Shown: positions 6,817 to 15,052, counted from the first letter of the stretch. The stretch: DNA of 15,886 bases from DASZCR01 sp035942915 (GCA_035942915.1 DASZCR010000306.1:1-15886), one strand, 5' to 3'. Notes: generated by a model from the sequence alone, not told the origin. Translations and numbers: made by a program.

Positions 6817-8754
6817 ATGCACGAACAGCAGGATGGCAAAAAATTTAATATCAGCGAGCAACTCGAACGCTTGCGTCATGAGCACGCCGCTCTCCAGTGG
6901 GAAGGAACGTTCCGCGATTACTTTGAACTAGTGATGCAGAATCCGCGTCTGGCGGAACTCTCCCACGCGCGCATCAACGACATGATTGCCGCCGCCGGTG
7001 TCGAGAAGATTAACGAGGGCACGCGCGACGAACTGACGCGCTATAACTTCTTCTCGTCGGAACTGTTCGGCATCGAGGAGCCGATTGCGCGCATCGTCGA
7101 ATATTTCAAGTCGGCCGCGCAGCGCCTCGAAGTCCGCAAGCGCATCCTGTTGTTGATGGGGCCGGTCGGGGGCGGCAAGTCAACGATTGTGACGATGCTC
7201 AAGCGCGGCCTCGAAGACTGGACGCGCACGGATGAGGGCGCGGTCTACGCCATCAAAGACTGCCCGATGCACGAGGAGCCGCTGCATCTCATCCCGCAGG
7301 AGTTGCGCCCCGAAATCGAAAAACATTACGGCATCTACATCGAAGGCGACCTCTGCCCGCAGTGCCGCTACGCGCTCGAACACACCTACGGCGGACGCCA
7401 CGAGGACGTGAAAGTCCAGCGCATCCTCTTCTCCGAAAAACACCGCGTCGGCATCGGCACGTTCGCGCCTTCCGACCCGAAGTCGCAGGACATCACGGAA
7501 TTGACCGGCTCGATTGACCTCTCGACCATCGGCGAAGTCGGTGTGGAATCAGACCCGCGCGCCTACCGTTTCGACGGCGAACTCAACATCGCCAATCGCG
7601 GCGTGATGGAATTTGTCGAGATGCTCAAGGTCGATGAGAAGTTTCTGTATTCGCTGCTCACGCTCTCGCAGGAACAGAACATCAAGACCGGCCGCTTCGC
7701 GATGATTTACGCCGACGAGGTGATTCTCTCGCACACGAACGAGAACGAGTACGTCTCCTTTGCGGGCAACAAAAAGTCTGAGGCGTTGCAAGACCGCATC
7801 ATCCTCGTCAAAGTGCCCTACAACCTGCGCGTCTCGCAGGAGGAGCGCATCTACGACAAACTCCTCAAACAGTCCGAAGTCCTCCGCAACGTCCACATCG
7901 CGCCGAACACGCTGCGCGTGGCGGCGATGTTCGCCGTCATGACGCGGCTCGAAGAACCGAAGCGCGCCAACGTCGATATCGTCAAAAAGATGAAGCTCTA
8001 TGACGGCGAGGACGTGGAAGGCTACAAGTCGAAGGACGTGCGCGAACTGCGCGAGGAGACCGTCCGCGAGGGGATGGACGGCATCTCGCCGCGCTACATC
8101 ATCAACCGTCTCTCGTCGGCGCTCGTGCGCGACGGCGTCACCTGCATCAACCCGATTGATGCGCTCCGCACCATCAAGAGCGGCTTCGAGCAGCACACGG
8201 GCATCACGGCCGAGCAGCGCGAACGTTACCTGAATCTCATCTCGGCGGCGCGCAAGGAGTACGACGAGATGGCGAAGATTGAGGTGCAGCGCGCCTTCGT
8301 CTACTCGTTCGAGGAGATGGCGCGCACGATGTGCAACAACTATCTCGACAACGTCGAAGCCTACTGCAACAAGGAGCGGATGAAAGACCCCATCACCGAG
8401 GAGGAGATGGAGCCTGACGAGCAGTTGATGCGCTCCATCGAAGAACAGATTGGTATCAGCGAGAACGCGAAGAACACTTTCCGCCAGGAGATTCTGATAC
8501 GGATTTCCTCTTACGCGCGCAAAGGAAAAGCCTTCGAGTACAACTCGCACGAGCGGCTCAAAGAGGCCATCGAGAAGAAGATTTTCGCAGACCTCAAGGA
8601 CGTGGTGAAGATTACCACCTCCGCGAAGACGCCCGACCCTGACCAACTGCGTCGCATCAACGAGGTGGTTGACCGCCTCGTTAAAGACGGCGGCTACTGC
8701 CCCGTCTGCGCCAACGAACTGCTGACCTACGTCGGCACGCTGCTCTCTCGCTGA
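6817..8754 (+). CDS. prkA: PrkA-family AAA+ serine protein kinase
   Basis: This 645-aa protein is very close in size to E. coli YeaG (about 644 aa). An N-terminal AAA+ PrkA domain carries the Walker A motif GPVGGGKS (115-122). It is followed by the family's KDCPMHEEPLHLIP segment (147-160), a CPQC pair (180-183), STIGEVGVESDPRAYRFDGE, and SEALQDRIILVKVPYNL (about 321-337). The C-terminal PrkA domain ends in a second Cys pair, CPVC. Family members are serine kinases linked to starvation, stress and, in Bacillus, sporulation; substrates are poorly known. ATG 6817 is chosen because GGAAGA precedes it at good spacing; an in-frame TTG at 6802 has no spaced site. It is first in a co-oriented cluster with yhbH and spoVR. 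Confidence 0.97.
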   Translation: MHEQQDGKKFNISEQLERLRHEHAALQWEGTFRDYFELVMQNPRLAELSHARINDMIAAAGVEKINEGTRDELTRYNFFSSELFGIEEPIARIVEYFKSAAQRLEVRKRILLLMGPVGGGKSTIVTMLKRGLEDWTRTDEGAVYAIKDCPMHEEPLHLIPQELRPEIEKHYGIYIEGDLCPQCRYALEHTYGGRHEDVKVQRILFSEKHRVGIGTFAPSDPKSQDITELTGSIDLSTIGEVGVESDPRAYRFDGELNIANRGVMEFVEMLKVDEKFLYSLLTLSQEQNIKTGRFAMIYADEVILSHTNENEYVSFAGNKKSEALQDRIILVKVPYNLRVSQEERIYDKLLKQSEVLRNVHIAPNTLRVAAMFAVMTRLEEPKRANVDIVKKMKLYDGEDVEGYKSKDVRELREETVREGMDGISPRYIINRLSSALVRDGVTCINPIDALRTIKSGFEQHTGITAEQRERYLNLISAARKEYDEMAKIEVQRAFVYSFEEMARTMCNNYLDNVEAYCNKERMKDPITEEEMEPDEQLMRSIEEQIGISENAKNTFRQEILIRISSYARKGKAFEYNSHERLKEAIEKKIFADLKDVVKITTSAKTPDPDQLRRINEVVDRLVKDGGYCPVCANELLTYVGTLLSR

Positions 8755-8803
8755 CGGCGGAAGATGGCGCGCGACCGGCGACCGTCACAGGACGAAACAG
8801 ACC

Positions 8804-8837
8804 AACGCCCGCGCAGCACGACGGAGGCGCGGGCGTT
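8804..8837 (+). terminator. GC-rich intercistronic hairpin after prkA
   Basis: AACGCCCGCGC (8804-8814) pairs perfectly over 11 bp with 8827-8837 across a 12-nt loop, 50 nt past the prkA stop. No U-run follows (CGTCATTTACCC), so it could be a partial terminator, an mRNA 3'-end stabiliser or a processing site that sets prkA above yhbH-spoVR. The stem is plain in the sequence; its role is not. Confidence 0.5.
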
Positions 8838-8889
8838 CGTCATTTACCCGCCCACACATTCAGACGACGACCGGAAGGAGTTTGCCTGA

Positions 8890-9015
8890 ATGAGTGAGGA
8901 AAACATGAGAGAGCCGGAAGGGACGGGCGGCGGCAAGTGCGTCAGACGAAAGAAGGCGACGATAAATTTCGTCGCACGTCTGCTCGACGAGAGAGGCGAG
9001 CGTCCACGCGTTTGA
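8890..9015 (+). CDS. Possible 41-aa basic small protein between prkA and yhbH
   Basis: An ATG at 8890 has GGAAGGAG 9 nt upstream, one of the best Shine-Dalgarno matches in the window. The frame encodes MSEENMREPEGTGGGKCVRR, then a basic stretch, a short hydrophobic INFVARLL and DERGERPRV, stopping 10 nt before the yhbH ATG. Against it: three AGA codons plus ATA and CGA, and third-position GC of about 65%, low for this region. The segment 8943-8982 can also form a hairpin (CAGACG/CGTCTG outside CGACGA/TCGTCG), so it may instead be an untranslated regulatory region. I know no homologue. Translation could couple to yhbH. Confidence 0.35.
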   Translation: MSEENMREPEGTGGGKCVRRKKATINFVARLLDERGERPRV

Positions 9016-9025
9016 GGTTTTAGAG

Positions 9026-10189
<1,164 letters not shown>

Positions 10190-10194
10190 AGCGT

Positions 10195-11664
10195 ATGGAA
10201 GACAGGGAACTCAAAGAACTCGAACGAGCACTCGAACAGATTTGGGAAGTCGCGCGCCGCTTCGGCCTCGACCCCTTCCCGACGCGCTTCGAGATGGTGC
10301 CCGCCACCGTCATGTATGAAATCGGCTCCTACGCCCTGCCCGGACGCTACTCGCACTGGACGTTCGGCAAGGCTTACCAGCGGATGAAGACGATGTACGA
10401 CTTCGGACTGTCGAAGATTTACGAGGTCGTCATCAACACCAACCCTTCCTACGGCTTCCTCCTCGAAACCAACAGCCCCATCCAGAACAAACTCGTCATG
10501 GCACACGTGCTCGGCCACGTCGACTTCTTCAAACACAACGTCTACTTCTCGAAGACCAACCGGCGCATGGTCGACTCCGTCTCCACGCACGCCACGCGGA
10601 TGGCCGAGTACGAATTCAAGTACGGACGCAAGACCGTCGAGCGTTTCCTCGATGCCGTGCTCTCCATCGAAGAGCACATCGACCCCAACTTCTTCATCCG
10701 GCGCGAACGGCCGCAGCCGCGCACTGACAACTCTGAAGGACGCGCTCGCGCAGGCGACGCGAAGACGCCCGGCGCTGCCTCTTCGTCATCTTCTGCGCGT
10801 CCGAAAGAAGGCCCCTACGACGACCTCTGGAATCTCGACGCGGCCAACGCCGCGCCCCCCGCCGCACAGCCGGATGAACGCCCACGCGGCGAACGTCTCC
10901 CCGAAAAAGACCTCGTCTACTACATCCTACGCAACTCGCCCACCCTCGAAGACTGGCAGCGCGACGTGATGGCGATGATTCACGAGGAGACCGAATACTT
11001 CATCCCGCAGATGCAGACCAAGACCATGAACGAAGGCTGGGCTTCGTACTGGCACTCGCGCATCCTGCGGGAGTTGGAGTTGACGGACACGGAGTTGTTG
11101 GAGTTTGCCGACTTGCATTCAGGTGTTGTCTCGCCGCACAAGGGACAGTTGAATCCGTACTATCTGGGCTACAAGATTTTCGAGGACATCGAGCGGCGTT
11201 GGGATAATCCGACAGCGGAGGAGCGCGAAAAGCTCGGTCGCAAAGGCGGCGAGGGGCGCGCCAAGATTTTCGAGGTGCGTGAACTCGACAACGACGTGTC
11301 TTTCCTGCGCAACTACCTGACAGAAGAGCTCTGCGAGGAACTCGACCTCTACGTCTACGAGCTAGTCGAGGATGAAGAATGGACGGTGACGGAGAAGCGT
11401 TGGGAGCGCGTCCGCGACCAACTCGTAGCGAATATGACCAACTTCGGTTTCCCCTACATCGTCGTCGAAGACGGCGACTACAACGGCAACCGCGAGCTTT
11501 ATCTCAAACACTCCTACGAGGGCGCGGAACTCGACGGCAACTACGCGCGCAAAGTCCTCGAACACGTCTACATACTCTGGGGTCGCCCCGTCCACCTCGA
11601 AACCATCGTCGATGACGAGCGCGTCCGCATGCACTACGACGGCGAGGAGCACGACGAAGACTAG
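10195..11664 (+). CDS. spoVR: SpoVR family protein
   Basis: This 489-aa protein matches SpoVR, named for a Bacillus spore cortex gene but widespread in non-sporulating bacteria (E. coli YcgB), where it accompanies PrkA/YeaG and YeaH. Conserved blocks are FEMVPATVMYEIGSYALPGR (32-51), HWTFGKAYQRMKTMYDFGLS (54-73), HVLGHVDFFKHN (104-115, with a His-x3-His), TKTMNEGWASYWHSRI (275-290) and the beta-rich C-terminus (LKHSYEGAELDGNYARKVLE). Residues about 173-235 form a Pro/Ser/Ala-rich, probably disordered insert between the two conserved halves. The ATG lies 5 nt after the yhbH stop with GGAAG inside the yhbH end, so translation is likely coupled. No spore genes are present, so a general stress role is more likely than sporulation. 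Confidence 0.97.
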   Translation: MEDRELKELERALEQIWEVARRFGLDPFPTRFEMVPATVMYEIGSYALPGRYSHWTFGKAYQRMKTMYDFGLSKIYEVVINTNPSYGFLLETNSPIQNKLVMAHVLGHVDFFKHNVYFSKTNRRMVDSVSTHATRMAEYEFKYGRKTVERFLDAVLSIEEHIDPNFFIRRERPQPRTDNSEGRARAGDAKTPGAASSSSSARPKEGPYDDLWNLDAANAAPPAAQPDERPRGERLPEKDLVYYILRNSPTLEDWQRDVMAMIHEETEYFIPQMQTKTMNEGWASYWHSRILRELELTDTELLEFADLHSGVVSPHKGQLNPYYLGYKIFEDIERRWDNPTAEEREKLGRKGGEGRAKIFEVRELDNDVSFLRNYLTEELCEELDLYVYELVEDEEWTVTEKRWERVRDQLVANMTNFGFPYIVVEDGDYNGNRELYLKHSYEGAELDGNYARKVLEHVYILWGRPVHLETIVDDERVRMHYDGEEHDED

Positions 11665-11678
11665 AAAAGGCGACAGCT

Positions 11679-11741
11679 AAAAGTAAACAGGCAAAAGTTA
11701 AGCGTCAGCATCCTGCTTAACTTTTGCCTGTTTACTTTTTT
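11679..11741. terminator. Perfect 25-bp AT-rich hairpin, bidirectional terminator
   Basis: The arms 11679-11703 (starting AAAAGTAAACAGGC) and 11715-11739 are exactly complementary over 25 bp with an 11-nt loop (GTCAGCATCCT). A-rich and T-rich edges supply U-tails in both directions, between the convergent spoVR and CarH-like genes. The unit looks repetitive: each arm holds two imperfect copies of AAAAGT(A/T)AA, and TTTGCCTGT recurs at 11723-11731 and 11739-11747. The low GC contrasts with its surroundings, so it may also be a dispersed palindromic repeat. Confidence 0.8.
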
Positions 11742-11755
11742 GCCTGTGCCTGACT

Positions 11756-12655
11756 TTAGCCGGGGAGGAATTCGAGCAGTTGTCGAAAAGTGTCTGCGTG
11801 GAGGTCTGCGGGGAAGCGTCTGCGCACCCCCTCTTCGCAGAAGCCTTCGCCGCCGAGAACGACGCGCGAGCCTGCCGCGCGCGCCGCTTCCTGAAAGAGA
11901 GCGTACTCGCGCGCCGCACGTTCGATGTCTGTGTTGATGGTCGAGGAGACGCAGACGAGCGCGGGGCGCAGACGCGCGGTCGCATGTGTGAGAGCGAAGA
12001 AGGGCGTGTTGCCGCCGAGATTGTAGGTGCGCCAGCCCGCGCCTTCGAGCACCACTTGGAGGCCGACGACGGCCAGCGAGTGCAACTCCATCTCGATGCC
12101 GCAGCAGAGCGCGACGCCTGCGCCCGCGTACCTGCGCTTGACCGAGATGCCGAGCGTCTCGACGGCGCGTATCGCCGCGCGCGTCGCCAGATGTTCATCC
12201 GCTACCGTCAGGTCACCGCAGCGCCAGAACTCTCCGACGCGTCGCATCGCGGGCGACACCACCTCATCGAAAATCTCCGCTAGGGGCTGGCCGTCGAGAT
12301 AAGCTTCGACCAGCAGCGCCGTCGCCGCGCGCTCGTCGCAAGACATGACGGCCGCGAAAAAGAGCGATGCGCCGTCGGCTCGAAATCCGTCCTCGCCCTG
12401 TCCGTCCGCCCCTGCCGCACGCGTCTGCTTCGCCGACGCTTGAAGCAGGCGGAGCGGCGTCGTCCCTGTCGCCGCCAGCCCGCGCTCGTTCTGGAAACGT
12501 GCGACCTCTTCGTGCGTGAAACGGCGGTGGCCGCCGACCGTGCGAATGAAGTTGAGATGGCCTGCGTCTGCCCAGCGCTTGATGGTCGCTTCGCTGACGC
12601 GCCACAGACGCGCCAGTTGCCGCGTCGTCAGATATCCGGGAACTGTTTGTTTCAT
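11756..12655 (-). CDS. CarH/LitR-like MerR-family regulator with B12-binding domain
   Basis: This 299-aa regulator has an N-terminal MerR-type winged helix-turn-helix (9-54; LTTRQLARLWRVSEATIKRW, then GGHRRFTHEEVARF). A linker (55-95), a four-helix cobalamin cap (96-170) and a C-terminal B12-binding Rossmann domain (180-299) follow. The cap carries W144-x9-E154-H155, the signature of CarH/LitR photoreceptors, and the Rossmann domain carries E190-L-H192, where His is the expected lower axial ligand. In known members adenosylcobalamin drives tetramer formation and repression in the dark, and light releases it. Trp144 is followed by Arg, whereas Thermus CarH has the light-state ligand His at that place. 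The leader is short (about 14 nt) with no Shine-Dalgarno. It is divergent from an SRPBCC gene. No carotenoid gene is in view, so the target pathway is unknown. Confidence 0.93.
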   Translation of the reverse strand: MKQTVPGYLTTRQLARLWRVSEATIKRWADAGHLNFIRTVGGHRRFTHEEVARFQNERGLAATGTTPLRLLQASAKQTRAAGADGQGEDGFRADGASLFFAAVMSCDERAATALLVEAYLDGQPLAEIFDEVVSPAMRRVGEFWRCGDLTVADEHLATRAAIRAVETLGISVKRRYAGAGVALCCGIEMELHSLAVVGLQVVLEGAGWRTYNLGGNTPFFALTHATARLRPALVCVSSTINTDIERAAREYALFQEAARAAGSRVVLGGEGFCEEGVRRRFPADLHADTFRQLLEFLPG

Positions 12656-12676
12656 GTGCGTTTTGAGCGATTCTAA

Positions 12677-12704
12677 AGAATACTATCTGTTCTGCTCTTG
12701 TCAA
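12677..12704 (-). promoter_or_regulatory. Promoter of the CarH-like regulator gene
   Basis: On the minus strand there is a perfect TTGACA (12699-12704), a 16-bp spacer and TATTCT (12677-12682). The predicted start near 12670 gives a leader of about 14 nt before the ATG at 12655. Confidence 0.65.
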
Positions 12705-12754
12705 GAGTTTTCTGGAAAAAACCGGGCGACAAGGAAACTCTCAGAAGTTGTCAA
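12695..12754. promoter_or_regulatory. Candidate operator sites in the carH-SRPBCC intergenic region
   Basis: CTCTTGTCAAGAG (12695-12707) is a perfect palindrome around a central T and covers the -35 of the regulator promoter. The same core, TTGTCAA, recurs at 12748-12754, 50 bp away on the SRPBCC side. CarH-family repressors are known to bind operators overlapping the -35 of their own or target promoters, so autoregulation is plausible. The match to any published operator is not established. Confidence 0.4.
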
Positions 12755-12836
12755 AGTTTCGTGATGAGCGATTTGAGCGTTCCGTGTATCTTCTCAGTCT
12801 GTTAAGACGGACGGGCGTGCGCGGCGCGTGAAGGTT

Positions 12837-13292
12837 ATGGTCTTTGTTAAAGAGAGCATCATTGAGGCTGCGCCGGAGCGTGTCTTTGCCTTTCACGAGC
12901 AGCCGGGAGTGCTGGCGCTGCTGACGCCGCCCTGGGAGCGCGTCCGCGTCGTCGAGCATGCGGCGTCGCTGGCTGAGGGGGCGCGCGCCGTCTTCGAGAC
13001 GCGTCTGTTCGGCATCTGGCCTGCGCGTTGGGTGGCCGAGCACACGGCCTACGACCCGCCGCGCATGTTCGAGGACGTGCAGGTGTCGGGGCCTTTCAAG
13101 AGTTGGCGTCACCGGCACATCGTCCGGCCGCACGCGCGCGGCGCGCTCTTGCGCGACGAGATTGAGTACGAGCCGCCCCTCGGTTTTCTGGGGCGACTCT
13201 TCGCGCCGCTTCTGGTCGAACGGCGTCTGCGAAAGATGTTCGAGTACAGGCACGCCGTCACGCGCCGCTGGTGCGAGCGGCAGGAGGCTTGA
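12837..13292 (+). CDS. SRPBCC-superfamily (START-like) ligand-binding protein
   Basis: This protein of about 151 aa resembles the single-domain SRPBCC family (COG4276-like). Visible blocks are ESIIEAAPERVFAFHEQPG, ETRLFGIWPARW, FEDVQVSGPFKSWRHRH, LRDEIEYEPPLGFLGRLF and a C-terminal helix RRLRKMFEYRHAVTRRW. The fold makes a deep hydrophobic pocket for lipid-like ligands; the ligand is unknown, and no signal peptide or membrane segment is seen. The start is uncertain: ATG 12837 is chosen, and GTG 12828 would add three residues; neither has a well-spaced Shine-Dalgarno. It is divergent from the CarH-like regulator, which suggests control by it, and is followed by two small membrane-type frames. 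Confidence 0.87.
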   Translation: MVFVKESIIEAAPERVFAFHEQPGVLALLTPPWERVRVVEHAASLAEGARAVFETRLFGIWPARWVAEHTAYDPPRMFEDVQVSGPFKSWRHRHIVRPHARGALLRDEIEYEPPLGFLGRLFAPLLVERRLRKMFEYRHAVTRRWCERQEA

Positions 13293-13306
13293 GGAGAATT
13301 CGACAG

Positions 13307-13414
13307 TTGTTGGAACGAGTGACAAGGGGGGAGCGAGCGCGCGGCTGGTTCATCATCACAGCCGCGCTCGCTTTGCTGTTCGGGGTCGCGTACCTCAAGG
13401 GGCGCGCGGAATAG
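13307..13414 (+). CDS. Possible 35-aa single-pass membrane peptide
   Basis: A short frame begins at TTG 13307 (alternatives TTG 13310, GTG 13319). GAGGAG overlapping the SRPBCC stop lies about 10 nt upstream. It encodes a positively charged N-terminus (ERVTRGERARG), a hydrophobic segment WFIITAALALLFGVAYL and KGRAE, the layout of small membrane proteins with the N-terminus inside. The start codons are poor, and the frame runs through a GC-rich hairpin (13332-13372) that may be a terminator, so the hydrophobic run could be accidental. Confidence 0.3.
   Translation: MLERVTRGERARGWFIITAALALLFGVAYLKGRAE
13332..13372 (+). terminator. GC-rich hairpin after the SRPBCC gene
   Basis: AGCGAGCGCGCGGCTG (13332-13347) pairs with CAGCCGCGCTCGCT (13359-13372) over 14 bp with a 2-nt bulge and an 11-nt loop. 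A T-containing but not pure tail (TTGCTGTT) follows. It lies 40 nt past the SRPBCC stop and could be a weak terminator, or the fold may be a side effect of coding sequence if the small frame is real. Confidence 0.45.
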
Positions 13415-13454
13415 AATCAGGGTTAAACGAACATTGGGAGAAAGGGAAACAGTT

Positions 13455-13736
13455 ATGGCACAGACGGCAACAGCAGTGGGCAACATGAACACGGCGACGG
13501 GGACGACCGGAGCAAATAAGGACGTGGCGGAATCGATGCTGCGCGACCTCGACCAGACGACGAAGAAGACTGCGGGCGTGAGCCTCTTCCACATCCTCAC
13601 GCTCGGCTCCATCGGCGCGTCCATCGCACTCTTCATCGCCGGTAAGAAATCAGCGGCCATCTTCGTCGGCCTCTGGCCGCCGACGTTTCAGGCGCTCAAG
13701 TCGGTCGCCGACACCAACAAAGAGAATCGCAAGTAA
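13455..13736 (+). CDS. Small two-helix membrane protein of unknown function
   Basis: This 93-aa protein has a Thr/Ala/Asn-rich N-terminus (1-25), a polar helix (DVAESMLRDLDQTTKKTAG), and two hydrophobic segments, about 43-63 (SLFHILTLGSIGASIALFIAG) and 67-83 (SAAIFVGLWPPTFQALK), split by KK. It ends in a polar basic tail. ATG 13455 is preferred over an upstream in-frame start at 13434 because GGGAGAAAGGG precedes it at 8 nt. The hairpin with a T-run at 13769-13808 closes the transcript. I do not recognise a named family. Its place after the SRPBCC gene allows, but does not prove, shared control by the CarH-like regulator. Confidence 0.85.
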   Translation: MAQTATAVGNMNTATGTTGANKDVAESMLRDLDQTTKKTAGVSLFHILTLGSIGASIALFIAGKKSAAIFVGLWPPTFQALKSVADTNKENRK

Positions 13737-13768
13737 GCGTCTGCAACAACTTCAAGCCCGACGAGACG

Positions 13769-13808
13769 AGAGCCGCGCCTTCATGCAAGGGCGTGGCTCT
13801 TCTCTTTT
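13769..13808 (+). terminator. Rho-independent terminator after the 93-aa membrane protein gene
   Basis: AGAGCCGCGCC (13769-13779) pairs with GGCGTGGCTCT (13790-13800) over 11 bp including one G-U pair, with a 10-nt loop, followed by TCTCTTTT. It lies 32 nt past the stop at 13736. The reverse direction lacks a T-run, so it acts on the plus strand. Confidence 0.85.
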
Positions 13809-13835
13809 CAAACATGAGAGGCGGCGTCGCACAGA

Positions 13836-14975
13836 TTAACTCAGGTTGAGGGCTTGGCCGACGGAGCGGTCGCGGCGGACGCGCCAGATGTGTGCGTCGA
13901 GGTGATAGTGGATAAAGGCGTAGCCCCAGAAGAAGGCGAGCACGAGTTGCGCCGTGAGGTCTTGTTCGAGTCTGTCGAGGCGCGACCATGTGACGTACTG
14001 GCGCGGCGCGGCGTACCAGAGGCCGAAGAGGAGGCCGAAGACTGCGTAGTGTAAAAAGCGTCGGCTGATGGTCGCAGCCGCGCCGTAACGCTGGCGCGAC
14101 TCGGCGGCGTCCGCGCGTGCGTACTTGCGATTGTGAAACCAGATGAGACGGTGATACTGAAAGTTGTGATAGATGGTCAGGATGGCGACAACGGCGAGGG
14201 GCTTGTGCGGCATCGGCGTCAGCAGCACTACCCAGTGCATCGGCACGGCCGCCGCCAGCAACAGATACTTCGGCACGTCGAGCGGCTCGCGGCGGGCGGC
14301 GCGCTGTAACTGCCTGCCGACCCACGCGAGGGACGCACAGACGGTCGCCACCAGAAGCGCCGCTTCGACGTATGAGACGAGACCACGCAGCGCGTGCGGG
14401 ACGCGCGCCATCGCCTCGGCGTCGCGCGCGACGAAAGCGACGAATGGGTAGCTGAAGGCGAGCAGCAGGAAGAGGCGGTCGAGCGCGTTGTCTACCGGCG
14501 CGAGGTCGTCGTTCTTCTTCTTGTAGAGCACCATGAAGCCGTAGTGCTGTTTGACGAGATGGTAATAAGCCCACAGCGCGGCGAGGAAGAAGAAGACGAG
14601 ACCGGAGCCAGCGAGCGCAGGGATGAACGCCCCGGCCAGCACCATCGAGGGGCCGATGGCGAAGAACAGCAGCGACCACCAGAGCAGACGTTTGCGCGTG
14701 CGTCGCTCCTCGCGGTCGAAGTAGGTGCGCGAGAGCGTGCCGAAGACGTGCGGCGCGTCGATGAGCACAGCCCACGCGGCGACCATCCAGACGAGCGGTA
14801 CGAGGCCGCCGACGTAGAGCGCGAAGAGCAGGTAACTCGACCAGACGGAGCCGATGAACCAGACGAGGTCTTGGCGCGCGTCGATAATCCAGCGCAGCGA
14901 GACGGCGCGCGCACGCGTCTCGTGCGTAGTGGTGGTGGCCGTCCGAATCGTCTCTGTCGTCGTCGTGGCTGACAT
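13836..14975 (-). CDS. Polytopic, histidine-rich membrane protein of unknown function
   Basis: This 379-aa inner-membrane protein has a Thr-rich N-terminus (MSATTTTETIRTATTTTHET) and about eight to ten hydrophobic segments, roughly at 36-55, 58-76, 98-120, 125-140, 165-183, 199-218, 237-253, 305-322 and 341-357. Histidines cluster at the membrane edges: IDAPH76, H139-x4-H144 (YYHLVKQHYGF), H270-x4-H275-x5-H281 (YHNFQYHRLIWFH) and H356-x-H358-x3-H362 (HYHLDAHIW). This recalls the metal-binding His clusters of membrane di-iron oxygenases and desaturases, but the spacing and order do not match a family I can name. A metal-dependent lipid enzyme is possible; that is inference. AGGAG lies 15 nt before the ATG, too far to be a strong site. 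It is divergent from ppa. Confidence 0.85.
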   Translation of the reverse strand: MSATTTTETIRTATTTTHETRARAVSLRWIIDARQDLVWFIGSVWSSYLLFALYVGGLVPLVWMVAAWAVLIDAPHVFGTLSRTYFDREERRTRKRLLWWSLLFFAIGPSMVLAGAFIPALAGSGLVFFFLAALWAYYHLVKQHYGFMVLYKKKNDDLAPVDNALDRLFLLLAFSYPFVAFVARDAEAMARVPHALRGLVSYVEAALLVATVCASLAWVGRQLQRAARREPLDVPKYLLLAAAVPMHWVVLLTPMPHKPLAVVAILTIYHNFQYHRLIWFHNRKYARADAAESRQRYGAAATISRRFLHYAVFGLLFGLWYAAPRQYVTWSRLDRLEQDLTAQLVLAFFWGYAFIHYHLDAHIWRVRRDRSVGQALNLS

Positions 14976-15052
14976 CAGTTTCTTTTGCGTCTCCTGCGTG
15001 AAACTTTATTTAAGAAGAGTATTTCAAGCGGGCGGCGCGAAGGCGCAAAGTG

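Noticed and set aside
7549..8646. Minus-strand frame of 365 codons across prkA
   Set aside because: It is antisense to conserved PrkA sequence, rich in Arg/Val/His/Leu as expected of a reverse-complement shadow, and has no motif.
12958..13488. Plus-strand frame of 176 codons overlapping the SRPBCC gene
   Set aside because: Arg/Ser/Cys-rich translation typical of a shifted frame; the SRPBCC frame carries the family motifs.
13696..14775. Minus-strand frame of 359 codons overlapping the His-rich membrane protein
   Set aside because: It is another frame of the same strand, extremely Arg/Pro/Ala-rich, and runs through a terminator; the 13836-14975 frame has proper membrane segments.
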